In this document: positions 10,023-19,258 of the stretch, piece after piece
Layout: each line of letters starts with the position of its first letter
Position numbering within the stretch: position 1 is the stretch's first letter
Source: Turicibacter sp.
GTDB lineage: Bacteria; Bacillota; Bacilli; MOL361; Turicibacteraceae
Length of the DNA: 55,087 nt
Reading direction: 5' to 3'
NCBI GenBank assembly: GCA_030531025.1
Contig: JAUMTV010000006.1
Span: forward strand, 1-55,087
Program-made: the position numbers and the translations under genes
The notes under the pieces: generated by a model
What the model was told of the DNA's origin: nothing
The model's database searches: none
The model's input: only the letters and a program-made list of their open reading frames with translations

Positions 10023-11364
10023 ATGATTGATATCAGTGGACGAGAATGGACAGAAGAAGAGTACTTGAAGCGATATGAAGAAGGTGTTATTCAGGAAAAA
10101 GACGTCGTAAAGGTGATTGGGATTAACAATAAAAGATGTGAGCGCTGCTTGAATGAATCAGATGAATGGTTCGGAACTTTTGTATACAATGAAAAGACTA
10201 TTACTTACTGTCGCCAATGCTTAGACTTCAAAATGGTAGATAGTGAGCATTACTTATATCGGTCGTTAATTACTCCATCAATTACAAAAAATGCACATGT
10301 TTTAAATGTAGACTTTAAGTTATCCCCGCTACAACAAAAAGCTTCAGATTTCTCAAAAGAGATTTTAAGCACCAATGGATTTGGGCTGATCTGGGCTGTC
10401 TGCGGAGCCAGGAAAAACGGAGATGATGTTTGAAACCATTTCTCTTGCTTTAAAGCAACAAAAGCGAGTTTGCTGGGCCATTCCAAGAGCAGATGTTGTC
10501 ATTGAGTTAGTCCCCCGCCTTAAACAAGCTTTTCCATATGCAAAGGTGATTGGACTGCATGGTCACTCAGATGAAAAAATGGATTATGGAGATATTGTGA
10601 TTAGTACGACCCATCAATTAATTAGATTTTATCAAGCGTTTGATTTATTAATTATAGATGAAGTTGATGCCTTTCCGTATACGTTTGATGAAATGTTACC
10701 GAGACTAGCAAAGAAAGCTTGTAAGCTAACCTGTGCTACGATTTATTTATCTGCAACGCCGTCAAAAGCGGATCAACTAGCGATTAAGAAGGGGACTCTT
10801 AAATGCTGTCTCATTCCTGCAAGATATCATTTATATTCCCTTGATATTCCTAAGTTTCAATGGGCAGGGAATCTTGAGAAAGCTTTGAAAAAAGGGCGTC
10901 TTCCTAACGGTGTTTTACGGTGGATGAGAAAAAAACTTGCTACTAATCGGCGAGCCCTTTTATTTGTTCCAACGATTGCAGCAGGGTATCTTCTTCAACA
11001 AGCACTAAGAAAGCTTCTAAGGTTAGAAGTAGCATTTGTCTATTCGAGTGATGAAGAGAGGCTTCAAAAAGTAAGACAGTTTAAAGAAGGAATAGGGCAA
11101 TTTCTCATTACGACGATGATTTTAGAACGTGGTGTCACAATAGCAAATATTGATGTTGCTATTTTTTGTGCAGAACATGAAGTTTATGAAGAAAGTGCTC
11201 TAGTACAAATTAGTGGGCGAGTCGGGCGAAACCCGAATTATCCACATGGAGAAATTATTTTTTTCCACTATGGTATTACTCATGCCATGGATTGTGCACG
11301 TGAACAAATTAAGCGAATGAATCAAATGGCAAAACAACAAAAGTTACTAAAGGAGGAAAGATAA
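10023..11364 (+). pseudogene. comFA: comFA, DNA-uptake helicase, frameshifted in Walker A
   Basis: ComFA is the ATP-dependent helicase-like motor that helps pull transforming DNA across the membrane. The first frame (from 10023) holds the family's four-cysteine zinc finger (CERC...CRQC) and runs to WAVCGA, then reads out of frame. The second frame (from about 10411) resumes at GKTEMMFETISLAL and contains DEVDAF (motif II), YLSATPSK (motif III) and the QISGRVGRNP motif VI. One extra A at about 10410 separates GGA-GCC from GGA-AAA-ACG, breaking the GAGKT phosphate-binding loop. Restoring the frame would give about 447 residues, close to normal ComFA. So this is a one-base lesion in an otherwise well-kept gene, or a sequencing error. 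The second half has an in-frame ATG at 10423 but would lack a nucleotide-binding loop. Confidence 0.88.
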
Positions 11365-11365
11365 G

Positions 11366-11764
11366 ATGAAATGTTTAGTTTGCCATCAAGAGATTATAAT
11401 AAATCGATTCCATGACTTTTTATCATTAAACCCTCTGGAGCTTTGTGATAGGTGTGAGTCATCGTTTAATCAAAAAAAGGGACCCATTTTATTTGAAGAT
11501 AATGACTGGATTCAACAAGTCATAGCTCGTTTAGAGAAAGGTGATATGATTTTAATTAAATTATTTCTTTCTTTTTTTGAAAGAGAGGCTAAGCGGCAGT
11601 TAAAAACTCAGGATCAAGTGACAGTTTTAGAGTTTAACACTAGGGGGCCTTATCCATGGTTTTCTATTTTAATGGAACAAGTAAAACAAAAGCTTCCTTC
11701 TTCAACGACGTTATTACTTGTTTCAGCAGAAAAAGCCAATTCCCAGACGATTCGACTGTACTAA
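11366..11764 (+). CDS. Short ComFC-like protein without the phosphoribosyltransferase motif
   Basis: It starts one base after the comFA stop, behind AAGGAGG, in the position of comFC. The N-terminus has the ComFC-like zinc-binding cysteines (CLVCHQ and LCDRC). At 132 residues it is much shorter than typical ComFC (about 230), and I cannot see the VDDIYTTGAT-like phosphoribosyltransferase motif. The C-terminal part (LEFNTRGPYPWFSIL...TTLLLVSAEK) is only loosely reminiscent of the family. It is either a divergent short version or a truncated remnant. ComFC normally supports DNA uptake together with ComFA, which is itself broken here. A stop at 11762-11764 ends it. Confidence 0.5.
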   Translation: MKCLVCHQEIIINRFHDFLSLNPLELCDRCESSFNQKKGPILFEDNDWIQQVIARLEKGDMILIKLFLSFFEREAKRQLKTQDQVTVLEFNTRGPYPWFSILMEQVKQKLPSSTTLLLVSAEKANSQTIRLY

Positions 11765-11911
11765 ATGAACCATGATTTTTTTTATAATCGTTTTCTAGGT
11801 ATAAATAGGAGGAGCACCGACTAAACTTAAATAAGGTTCTTGTTATAATATCAATGCGACAAAGAAGATTTTGATTCGACTTTTAGGGCAAGTATATGTT
11901 CGACAAAAAAC

Positions 11912-11949
11912 GGAAAACGCTTTCCTTTCTCTAGTGTTTGTATTATAAT
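11912..11949 (+). promoter_or_regulatory. hpf promoter region with a cre-like palindrome
   Basis: A TATAAT box lies at 11944-11949; no good -35 is visible. Just upstream, GGAAAACGCTTTCC (11912-11925) is a near-perfect dyad that matches the core of CcpA catabolite-response elements, but both outermost bases differ from consensus. Possible carbon or growth-phase control of ribosome hibernation; inference only. Confidence 0.4.
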
Positions 11950-11981
11950 AAAGGTACACCAGATAGATAGGAGTGATTCTA

Positions 11982-12530
11982 ATGAGAATTCAAATCAGGG
12001 GAGCTAATCGTTTCGTAGTAACAGAAGCAATTAAAAATTATATTGAGGAAAAGGTAGGAAGTTTACAACGATTTTTACCTACTAATCAAGATTTAGAGGC
12101 TCGCGTCTACATTAAAATTTATGATGTAATTCAAAAGGTAGAGGTCACTATTCCAGGTAATCAATTTATTTTACGTGCTGAGGAAGAGAGTGATGATTTA
12201 TATGCAGCGATTGATTTAGTTGTAGATAAGTTAGAACGTCAAATCCGTCGTCATAAAACAAAAGCAAATAAAAAGATTCGTGAACGTGAAGGAATTAGTA
12301 ACTATTTCATTACTATGGATGATACACCAGAAGTTTATAATGAGGAGGATGAGATTCCTTATAAAATAAAAAATGTTCATTTAAAACCAATGGACGTTGA
12401 AGAAGCGATTATGCAATTAGAATTACTAGGTCATGATTTCTATGTTTATCGTGATATGGCAGTAGATGCTGTTTGTGTCGTGTATCGTCGTAAAGACGGA
12501 AAATATGCTGTGATTGAAACGAATAATTAA
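11982..12530 (+). CDS. hpf: Ribosome hibernation promoting factor, long form
   Basis: The ATG at 11982 (MRIQIRGANRFVVTEAIKNY) sits eight bases after TAGGAG; the upstream GTG at 11973 overlaps that site. The 182-residue product has the N-terminal S30AE/YfiA fold (about 1-95) and the C-terminal dimerisation domain (about 125-180, KPMDVEEAIMQLELLGHDFY...YRRKDGKYAVIE). This is the two-domain long HPF of Gram-positives that joins 70S ribosomes into inactive 100S dimers. Its place between com genes and secA is the usual one. Two hairpin terminators follow. Confidence 0.95.
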   Translation: MRIQIRGANRFVVTEAIKNYIEEKVGSLQRFLPTNQDLEARVYIKIYDVIQKVEVTIPGNQFILRAEEESDDLYAAIDLVVDKLERQIRRHKTKANKKIREREGISNYFITMDDTPEVYNEEDEIPYKIKNVHLKPMDVEEAIMQLELLGHDFYVYRDMAVDAVCVVYRRKDGKYAVIETNN

Positions 12531-12544
12531 TCGATACTTAAAAA

Positions 12545-12570
12545 AGGGACTATCTTAGATAGTCTCTTTA
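12545..12570 (+). terminator. hpf terminator
   Basis: GACTATC-TTA-GATAGTC perfect hairpin flanked by A-rich and CTCTTT sequence. Confidence 0.65.
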
Positions 12571-12606
12571 GTTCGTCATTCAAATATCTATCTGAATTCG
12601 TTCGAT

Positions 12607-12636
12607 AGCTGTCTCAAGTAGAGGGCAGCTTTTTAT
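12607..12636 (+). terminator. Second hairpin downstream of hpf
   Basis: AGCTGTCTC and GAGGGCAGCT form an imperfect stem followed by TTTTAT. The remaining 240 bases up to secA hold no gene I can recognise. Confidence 0.5.
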
Positions 12637-12880
12637 GTGGAAGAGAAAGTGCCTTTAATTAGTTATGAAACCTTGTTAGAAAAAATAATCGTTGTAATCG
12701 TGATGAGATGAATTTCATGTAATCAGAGTAAAGCGAGGAAAAGGTAGGTAAAAATTAGGATACATTATGTCCAAGTGGGGATTTTTTGTGTACATGTTTA
12801 TTCAAAAGTGGTAACATTATGTTAATAAAAAGAGTATTAGCTAGCAATGGTTAGTTAAAGATAGACAAGGAGCGATGATG

Positions 12881-15406
12881 ATGATTTCAGCCATTAAGAA
12901 AATGTTAGATCCAAGTGTAAAAGTACTAAAGCGTGCTGATAAATTAGCAGATGAAGTAATTGCTTTAGAACCACATATGCAACAACTAACAGATGAGCAA
13001 CTTCAAAATAAAACATTAGAGTTCAAAGAGAGAATTGAAAAAGGGGAAACGCTAGACGATTTATTAGTTGAGGCGTTTGCTGTTGTTCGTGAAGCATCAA
13101 CACGTGTATTAGGTATGAAACCATATAAAGTACAGATCATTGGGGGAATTGCTTTACACGGTGGAAATATTGCTGAGATGAGAACAGGTGAAGGTAAAAC
13201 ATTAACGTCAACGATGCCTGCTTATTTAAATGCGTTAGAAGGTAAAGGGGTTCATATCATTACAGTTAATGAATACTTAGCGAGTCGTGATGCTCGTGAG
13301 ATGGGAGAATTATATCGTTGGCTTGGTTTAACAGTCGGGTTAAACTTAGCAGGAATGCCTTCTGAAGAGAAAAAGAAACAGTATGCTTGTGACATTACTT
13401 ACTCAACGAATAATGAATTAGGATTTGATTATTTACGAGATCACATGGTGTTATATGCTAAACAAATGGTACAACGTAAATTAAACTATGCCATTGTCGA
13501 TGAGGTCGATTCTATTTTAATTGATGAGGCGCGTACGCCATTAATTATTTCAGGTGGACAAAAACGTACCGCGAACCTTTATGTTCATACTGATCGATTT
13601 GTTAAGACATTAAAAGATGAAGAAGATTATAATATCGATATTAAAACAAAAAATATTCAGTTAAATGAAGGTGGAATTGAGAAAGCTGAGCGTGCTTTCC
13701 GTATTGATAACTTATATGATATTAAGCATGCCGTTTTATTACACCACATTAATAATGCGTTAAAAGCAAATTATATTATGGCACGTGACGTGGATTACGT
13801 TATTCAAGAAGATGAAGTTGTTATTGTTGACCAATTTACGGGTCGTTTAATGAAAGGTCGTGCTTATTCTGAAGGGCTTCATCAAGCGATTCAAGCTAAA
13901 GAAGGAGTTCCAATTAAACAAGAAACTTCTACGTTAGCGACAATTACATTCCAAAACTTATTCCGTTTATATAATAAGTTATCAGGAATGACAGGGACAG
14001 CAAAAACAGAAGAAGAAGAGTTCCGTAATATTTATAATATGATGGTTGTTGAAATTCCAACGAACCGTCCAATTGCACGTATCGATGCTCCAGATTTAGT
14101 GTATAAAGATATGAATGCGAAGTTTAATGCCGTTGTTAATGAAGTGATTGAATGTCATAAAAAAGGTCAACCGGTTTTACTTGGGACGGTAGCCGTTGAA
14201 ACATCAGAATATATTTCACAATTATTAAAGCGTAAAGGAATCCCACACAACGTATTAAATGCGAAAAACCATGAGCGTGAAGCAGAGATTATTATGGATG
14301 CTGGGAATAAAGGTGCCGTAACGATTGCAACGAATATGGCAGGACGTGGTACAGACATCAAGTTAACAGATGAAGTAAAAGCTTTAGGTGGATTAGCTGT
14401 TATTGGGACAGAGCGCCATGAATCACGTCGTATCGATAATCAGTTACGTGGACGTTCAGGTCGCCAAGGAGATCCAGGATATACGCGCTTCTATTTATCA
14501 TTCCAAGATGAATTAATGCGTCGTTTCGGTTCAGATCGTATGCATACGATGGTTGATAAATTAGGAATGGATGAGAATGAACCAATTGAAAGTAAAATGG
14601 TAACAAAAGCGGTAGAATCTGCTCAAAAACGTGTAGAAGGTAATAACTATGATATGCGTAAAAACTTACTTGAATATGATGATGTCATCCGTCGTCAGCG
14701 TGAAGTGATTTATGGACAACGTCAAGATATTTTAGAAACAGAAGATTTAACAGATATTATTTTCGGTATGGTTGAATCATCAGTCACACGTTTAGTTCAC
14801 ACGTTTGCCCCAGCAGATAGTCATGAATCTAAGCATAAAGAAGCGAGTAGCTATAACTATGAAGGATTATTAAATTACTTAAATACAAACTTATTCCCAA
14901 TCAATAAAGTAGAGTTAGCTGATTTAGAAGGAAAAACAGAGGAAGAAATGATTGATTATATTGCAAATCTAGTTAAAGAAGATTACCGTCAAAAAGAACA
15001 ATCAATTGATCCATCAATCTTCCATGAATTCCAAAAAGTTATCGTGTTACGTGTCGTTGATACACACTGGATGAACCATATTGATGCAATGGATGCTTTA
15101 CGTCAAGGAATTCATTTACGTTCTTATGGTCAAATCAACCCATTACATGAGTATCAAAGTGAAGGATTTGAAATGTTCAATCGTTTAATCGAACGTATTG
15201 AAGATGATGTGACACGTTATATTTTACGTGCTGAAATCCGTCAAAACTTACAACGTGAAGAAGTAGCAAAACCAACAGCAACGAATAGTGGAAAAGAAGA
15301 GAAAAAACGTCCAGTAACTCGTAGTGCACAAAAAGTTGGTCGTAATGATGAATGTCCATGTGGAAGTGGAAAAAAATATAAACAATGTTGTGGAAAAGAT
15401 AACTAA
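12881..15406 (+). CDS. secA: Preprotein translocase ATPase SecA
   Basis: Three consecutive ATG codons begin at 12875; the third (12881, [20 protein letters not shown]) has the best spacing from AAGGAG (12868-12873). The 841-residue protein is normal for SecA. It has the DEAD motor Walker A MRTGEGKT near residue 100, [16 protein letters not shown], the second motor motifs [21 protein letters not shown] and [11 protein letters not shown], the helical scaffold, and a C-terminal zinc site [14 protein letters not shown] that binds SecB or ribosomes in other species. It powers Sec export of unfolded proteins, including the signal-peptide proteins in this window. It is transcribed separately from hpf and prfB, to judge by terminators on both sides. 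Confidence 0.98.
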   Translation: MISAIKKMLDPSVKVLKRADKLADEVIALEPHMQQLTDEQLQNKTLEFKERIEKGETLDDLLVEAFAVVREASTRVLGMKPYKVQIIGGIALHGGNIAEMRTGEGKTLTSTMPAYLNALEGKGVHIITVNEYLASRDAREMGELYRWLGLTVGLNLAGMPSEEKKKQYACDITYSTNNELGFDYLRDHMVLYAKQMVQRKLNYAIVDEVDSILIDEARTPLIISGGQKRTANLYVHTDRFVKTLKDEEDYNIDIKTKNIQLNEGGIEKAERAFRIDNLYDIKHAVLLHHINNALKANYIMARDVDYVIQEDEVVIVDQFTGRLMKGRAYSEGLHQAIQAKEGVPIKQETSTLATITFQNLFRLYNKLSGMTGTAKTEEEEFRNIYNMMVVEIPTNRPIARIDAPDLVYKDMNAKFNAVVNEVIECHKKGQPVLLGTVAVETSEYISQLLKRKGIPHNVLNAKNHEREAEIIMDAGNKGAVTIATNMAGRGTDIKLTDEVKALGGLAVIGTERHESRRIDNQLRGRSGRQGDPGYTRFYLSFQDELMRRFGSDRMHTMVDKLGMDENEPIESKMVTKAVESAQKRVEGNNYDMRKNLLEYDDVIRRQREVIYGQRQDILETEDLTDIIFGMVESSVTRLVHTFAPADSHESKHKEASSYNYEGLLNYLNTNLFPINKVELADLEGKTEEEMIDYIANLVKEDYRQKEQSIDPSIFHEFQKVIVLRVVDTHWMNHIDAMDALRQGIHLRSYGQINPLHEYQSEGFEMFNRLIERIEDDVTRYILRAEIRQNLQREEVAKPTATNSGKEEKKRPVTRSAQKVGRNDECPCGSGKKYKQCCGKDN

Positions 15407-15453
15407 TCGTTATTCATTCGTTTTATTATAGATAGTCGATAGTAGGTAATTTT

Positions 15454-15495
15454 AGTTCAACTGATGATGTTAAGTCATCAGTTGAACTTGTTTTG
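15454..15495 (+). terminator. secA terminator
   Basis: A 14-bp perfect stem, AGTTCAACTGATGA with TCATCAGTTGAACT, then TGTTTTG. It lies just upstream of prfB. Confidence 0.8.
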
Positions 15496-15551
15496 CATTT
15501 AAAATAACAATTTTTTGACATGAAATTTGACATAAAGAAGTGGTGACAAAG

Positions 15552-16649
15552 ATGGAAATTCATGAAATAAGAGCAGAGATTAAAAAGATGTCTGAGCGTA
15601 TTGCCCAATTTAAAGAGTCATTAAATGTGGAGCAAAAAGAAGTAGAAATTAAAGAATATGATGACAAAATGCAGGCTGCAGGTTTTTGGGATGATCAACG
15701 AAAAGCTCAAGAAGTCATTAATGCAGCAAATGCCTTAAAAGATAAGGTGAATACGTTTTATGCACTTGACGCGGAAGTTGAAGACTTAGCTGTTGCTTTT
15801 GAATTAATCCAAGAAGAACCAGATGATGATTTACAAGCTGAGTTAGAAACTCAAATTAGTGAAGTGAGCGATAAACTGAATCAATTTGAGTTAGAAATTT
15901 TATTAAGCGGTCCATACGATGCAAATAATGCTATCTTAGAGTTACATCCGGGTGCAGGTGGAACAGAGTCACAAGATTGGGCAGAGATGCTATATCGTAT
16001 GTATACTCGTTATGCGGAACGAAAAGGATTTAAAGTAGAAGTTTTAGATTATTTAGTTGGCGAAGAAGCGGGAATTAAAAGTGTGACGATTAAAATTAAA
16101 GGAACAAATGCTTATGGATATTTTAAAGCTGAGCGTGGAGTTCATCGCTTAGTACGAATCTCACCATTTGATTCAGGTGGACGTCGTCATACTTCGTTTT
16201 GTTCATGTGATGTCATGCCTGAGTTCTCAGGTGATATTGATATTGAAATTCGTGCGGAAGATTTAAAAGTGGATACGTACCGAGCAAGTGGAGCAGGTGG
16301 ACAACATATTAATACAACTGATTCAGCAGTACGTATTACTCACTTACCAACAAATACAATTGTGACGTGTCAAAATCAACGTTCACAAATTAAAAACCGC
16401 GAAGCAGCGATGGAGATGTTAAAGTCGAAATTATATCAACGTAAGCTAGAAGAGCAAGAAGCTGAACTTGCTAAAATTCGTGGAGAAGTAAAAGAAATTG
16501 GTTGGGGAAGCCAAATCCGTTCTTACGTCTTCCATCCTTATTCATTAGTGAAGGATCATCGTACATCATATGAAGTTGGAAATGTTCAAGCGGTGATGGA
16601 TGGAGATTTAGATGGTTTTATTGATGCTTATTTAAGACACAGTATCTAA
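15552..16649 (+). CDS. prfB: Peptide chain release factor 2
   Basis: RF2 recognises UGA and UAA stops and triggers peptide release. The start is placed at ATG 15552 ([13 protein letters not shown]), giving 365 residues as in other Bacillota; the open frame extends 12 bases upstream to a GTG. The stop-reading loop [15 protein letters not shown] (SPF tripeptide) and the catalytic [14 protein letters not shown] (GGQ) are intact. Many bacteria need a programmed +1 frameshift (CUU UGA C) near codon 25 to make RF2. Here the region [16 protein letters not shown] is read straight through with no in-frame UGA, so this autoregulation is absent. A weak AGAAGTGG acts as ribosome binding site. Confidence 0.96.
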   Translation: MEIHEIRAEIKKMSERIAQFKESLNVEQKEVEIKEYDDKMQAAGFWDDQRKAQEVINAANALKDKVNTFYALDAEVEDLAVAFELIQEEPDDDLQAELETQISEVSDKLNQFELEILLSGPYDANNAILELHPGAGGTESQDWAEMLYRMYTRYAERKGFKVEVLDYLVGEEAGIKSVTIKIKGTNAYGYFKAERGVHRLVRISPFDSGGRRHTSFCSCDVMPEFSGDIDIEIRAEDLKVDTYRASGAGGQHINTTDSAVRITHLPTNTIVTCQNQRSQIKNREAAMEMLKSKLYQRKLEEQEAELAKIRGEVKEIGWGSQIRSYVFHPYSLVKDHRTSYEVGNVQAVMDGDLDGFIDAYLRHSI

Positions 16650-16681
16650 ACTTGTTAGTTTGTGGATAATTGAGTAGATGG

Positions 16682-16806
16682 ATAGATAAGTTTTTTACAT
16701 CGTAAAAACTTTTAGCGCGACTATAATTAGCCGTTCTACCAAAAAGACTAACCGACTAAGCCTGTTTCTTAGAATGTGAACTATATTTCGCTATGTGTAT
16801 AGAAAG
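16682..16806 (+). repeat. Decayed copy of the dispersed structured repeat
   Basis: It keeps the first stem (AAGTTTTTTACATCGTAAAAACTT-like, 16688 onward) and the 3' part (ACTAAGCCTGT ... CTATGTGTATAGAAA), as in the copies at 25.65, 34.57, 44.03 and 52.11 kb, but the GTCCAG/CTGGAC closing stem and central hairpin are missing. It fills most of the 220-base gap between prfB and luxS. Confidence 0.5.
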
Positions 16807-16870
16807 ATTTAAAGATTCAACGTATAATAGGCATAGATGAGAAGTATTTGAAAGAAGGAGGGAATCATCG

Positions 16871-17350
16871 ATGAAGAAGATTCCAAGTTTTACAGTTAAT
16901 CATGATGATTTATTACGTGGTATTTATGTTTCACGCCAAGATGTTATTGGACAAGAGATTGTGACAACATTTGATATTCGTACTAAATTACCAAATCGAG
17001 AGCCTGTTATGAATACAGCTGAAATTCATACTATGGAACATTTAGCAGCAACATTTTTACGTAATCATGAAACAGCTGCTGATCAAACGATTTATTTTGG
17101 ACCAATGGGATGCCGTACAGGATTTTATTTAATTTTAAAAGGTGATTTAAAATCATCAGATATTGTCGAATTAGTTAAAGAAACATTTGAATTTATTGCT
17201 AATTACGAAGGTGACGTTCCAGGCGCTAGTGCACGTGACTGCGGAAACTACTTAGATATGAATTTACCAATGGCTAAATATGAAGCTAAAGCTTTTTTAG
17301 AAAATACATTGAATCAAATAACAGAAGCTAATTTAATTTATCCAGCTTAA
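16871..17350 (+). CDS. luxS: S-ribosylhomocysteine lyase LuxS
   Basis: LuxS splits S-ribosylhomocysteine into homocysteine and the precursor of autoinducer-2, closing the activated methyl cycle. At 159 residues it is full length. The metal-binding HTMEH motif (about 56-60), the catalytic cysteine region MGCRTGFYL and the third metal-ligand region ARDCGNYLDMNLPMA are all present. A strong GAAGGAGG site precedes the ATG. It is a single-gene unit between a decayed repeat and its own terminator. I see no SAM or SAH riboswitch in the 220 bases upstream. Confidence 0.97.
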   Translation: MKKIPSFTVNHDDLLRGIYVSRQDVIGQEIVTTFDIRTKLPNREPVMNTAEIHTMEHLAATFLRNHETAADQTIYFGPMGCRTGFYLILKGDLKSSDIVELVKETFEFIANYEGDVPGASARDCGNYLDMNLPMAKYEAKAFLENTLNQITEANLIYPA

Positions 17351-17355
17351 GAATA

Positions 17356-17394
17356 AAAATCGGAAATATCTTAAAAGATATTTCCGATTTTTTA
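17356..17394 (+). terminator. luxS terminator
   Basis: AAAATCGGAAATATCTT pairs with AGATATTTCCGATTTT, followed by T residues. Confidence 0.9.
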
Positions 17395-17598
17395 TGTGCG
17401 TGATTAAGAGATAAAAGTATGTAAAGAATGTAAAAAAATAGTGTATTGCCTAACTTATCCACTTGTTTTCTTCGACATCGTATATAAATGTAAAAGTGAT
17501 TATGTTAAAATATTAATGTTATATTTTAAAAAATATTCATGAATTTTGTTAGTAGTTGTTGGCAATTGCTTGATAGAAAGTGAAAGTGTTGGCAGATA

Positions 17599-17607
17599 TG
17601 TTATAAT
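17599..17607 (+). promoter_or_regulatory. Extended -10 promoter for the ftsE operon
   Basis: TGTTATAAT (TGn plus a perfect TATAAT at 17602-17607), 34 bases before the ftsE ATG. No good -35 at 17-bp spacing, as expected for extended -10 promoters. Confidence 0.6.
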
Positions 17608-17640
17608 GAAAAAAGACGTCTAGAGATAGGTGGGGAGATT

Positions 17641-18324
17641 ATGATTGAATTTACAAATGTCAGTAAAAAGTATGCAAACGGAGTCATTGGACTACATAAT
17701 ATAAATATTCAAATTGAATCAGGCGAATTTTTATTCGTTATCGGGCCAAGTGGGGCTGGAAAATCATCACTTTTAAAGATGATTAATCGTCAAGAAAAAG
17801 CAACAGGCGGTGAATTAAAGGTTAAAGGGATTAATGTAACGAAGTTAAGTCGCTTTAAAGTCCCAAAATTACGTCGCCAAATCGGTGTTGTTTTTCAAGA
17901 TTTTAAATTATTACAAAAAATGACTGTTTATCAAAATGTTGCATTTGCTTTAGAAGCAATAGGTTTACCAGGAAAAGAAGTTCGAGAAAAAGCTGTTAAA
18001 GCAATTGAACTTGTAGGATTAAAAGGTAAAATGCGTTTTTATCCTAATCAATTATCAGGTGGTGAGCAACAACGCGTTGCAATCGCCCGTGCAATCGCCA
18101 ATAACCCAGATATTATTATTGCCGATGAGCCAACTGGAAACTTAGATCCAGAAAACTCAACTCAGATTGTTAATATCTTAAAGAAGTTAAATAATGAAGG
18201 AAAAACGATTATTATGGCGACTCATGATCATGAACTAATTTTTGAAAAAGATTGCCGTGTGATTACGATTGATCATGGAACAATCTTTAGCGATGAGGTG
18301 AGAGGTTATTATGAAGCTAATTAG
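17641..18324 (+). CDS. ftsE: Cell-division ABC ATPase FtsE
   Basis: FtsE is the cytoplasmic ATPase of FtsEX, which gates peptidoglycan hydrolases at division or elongation sites. The 227-residue protein carries Walker [11 protein letters not shown], the Q-loop VFQDFKLL, signature [15 protein letters not shown] and Walker [15 protein letters not shown]. It starts at ATG 17641 after a GGTGGGGA site. Its 3' end overlaps ftsX by 14 bases, so the two are translationally coupled. The M23 and S41 peptidase genes downstream form the expected functional group. Confidence 0.96.
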   Translation: MIEFTNVSKKYANGVIGLHNINIQIESGEFLFVIGPSGAGKSSLLKMINRQEKATGGELKVKGINVTKLSRFKVPKLRRQIGVVFQDFKLLQKMTVYQNVAFALEAIGLPGKEVREKAVKAIELVGLKGKMRFYPNQLSGGEQQRVAIARAIANNPDIIIADEPTGNLDPENSTQIVNILKKLNNEGKTIIMATHDHELIFEKDCRVITIDHGTIFSDEVRGYYEAN

Positions 18325-19225
18325 ACAAATTTTCCGTTATATTCGTGATGGATTTAAAAATATTTGGAATAATCTATTCATGTCAATTTCTTCAGTTATT
18401 ACATTAACATTAACATTAAGTTTATGTGCATTATTTGCATTATTTGCTCATAATACGCGTAATTTTACTGAGCAAGTTGAAAATGAAATTAAAATTTTCG
18501 TTGAATTTTCAAAAGATGCAACGGAAGAACAAATTACAACAGCACTTGAAACAATGAAATCAGATGAACATGTAGCTGAAGTCACTCATGTAACAAAAGA
18601 AGAAGAGTATGCAGACTTTATTGAGCGTATTGGTGAAGATGACCCAGAGTTAGCTATGTTCTTTGAAAATACAAGTGAAGAAAATCCATTACCTGATATC
18701 GCTATTGCTGCTGCAGATGATGTGAAAAATGTAGATAAAGTGGCAAATGCGATTAAAAAAATCGATGGGATAGAGTATGTTGATTATGGTGAAGAATCAT
18801 CATTAGCTGCATTTACTAATATTACAAATATTATTCGTAAATCATTTTCAGCTATTGTTTTAATCTTATTAATTTTAGCTGTGTTCTTAATTCAAAACAC
18901 AATTAAATTAACGATTTATGCACGAAAAAATGAGTTAAAGATTATGAAATTAGTAGGGGCATCTGTGTCACATGTAACTGTTCCATTCTTAATTGAAGGA
19001 TTAATTATCGGAATTTTAGGTGCAGTAGGACCAATTTTATTTACTATTTATGGTTACCAATTCTTATATGAATTATTCGGAGGAGTATTAGTTATTCCAA
19101 TGCTACAAATGACAGCGCCTTTCCCAACTGTTTACCAATTAGGTGTTTTAATTGGAATTATTTCAATTATCGTTAGTTTACTAGGAAGCTTTTTTGCCGT
19201 TATCAGATACTCATTGAAAATCTAA
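18311..19225 (+). CDS. ftsX: Cell-division ABC permease FtsX
   Basis: 304 residues: a short cytoplasmic N-terminus, TM1 (about 22-45), an extracellular domain (about 48-175, NEIKIFVEFSKDATEEQITTAL), then three more membrane segments from about 178 to the end. This is the FtsX topology. The extracellular domain relays FtsE ATPase state to a coiled-coil peptidoglycan hydrolase, for which the next gene is the obvious partner. The start at 18311 follows GAGGTGAGAGG inside the ftsE 3' end. Confidence 0.95.
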   Translation: MKLIRQIFRYIRDGFKNIWNNLFMSISSVITLTLTLSLCALFALFAHNTRNFTEQVENEIKIFVEFSKDATEEQITTALETMKSDEHVAEVTHVTKEEEYADFIERIGEDDPELAMFFENTSEENPLPDIAIAAADDVKNVDKVANAIKKIDGIEYVDYGEESSLAAFTNITNIIRKSFSAIVLILLILAVFLIQNTIKLTIYARKNELKIMKLVGASVSHVTVPFLIEGLIIGILGAVGPILFTIYGYQFLYELFGGVLVIPMLQMTAPFPTVYQLGVLIGIISIIVSLLGSFFAVIRYSLKI

Positions 19226-19258
19226 TTAAAAACTGACTGGATAAGGGAGGGAGACTAT

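Noticed and set aside
10404..10428. Programmed frameshift in comFA
   Set aside because: No slippery heptamer or adjacent recoding stem is evident, and ComFA is not known to use recoding; a plain one-base insertion is simpler.
16650..16870. SAM/SAH riboswitch upstream of luxS
   Set aside because: No matching core motifs; the gap is mostly a decayed copy of the dispersed repeat.
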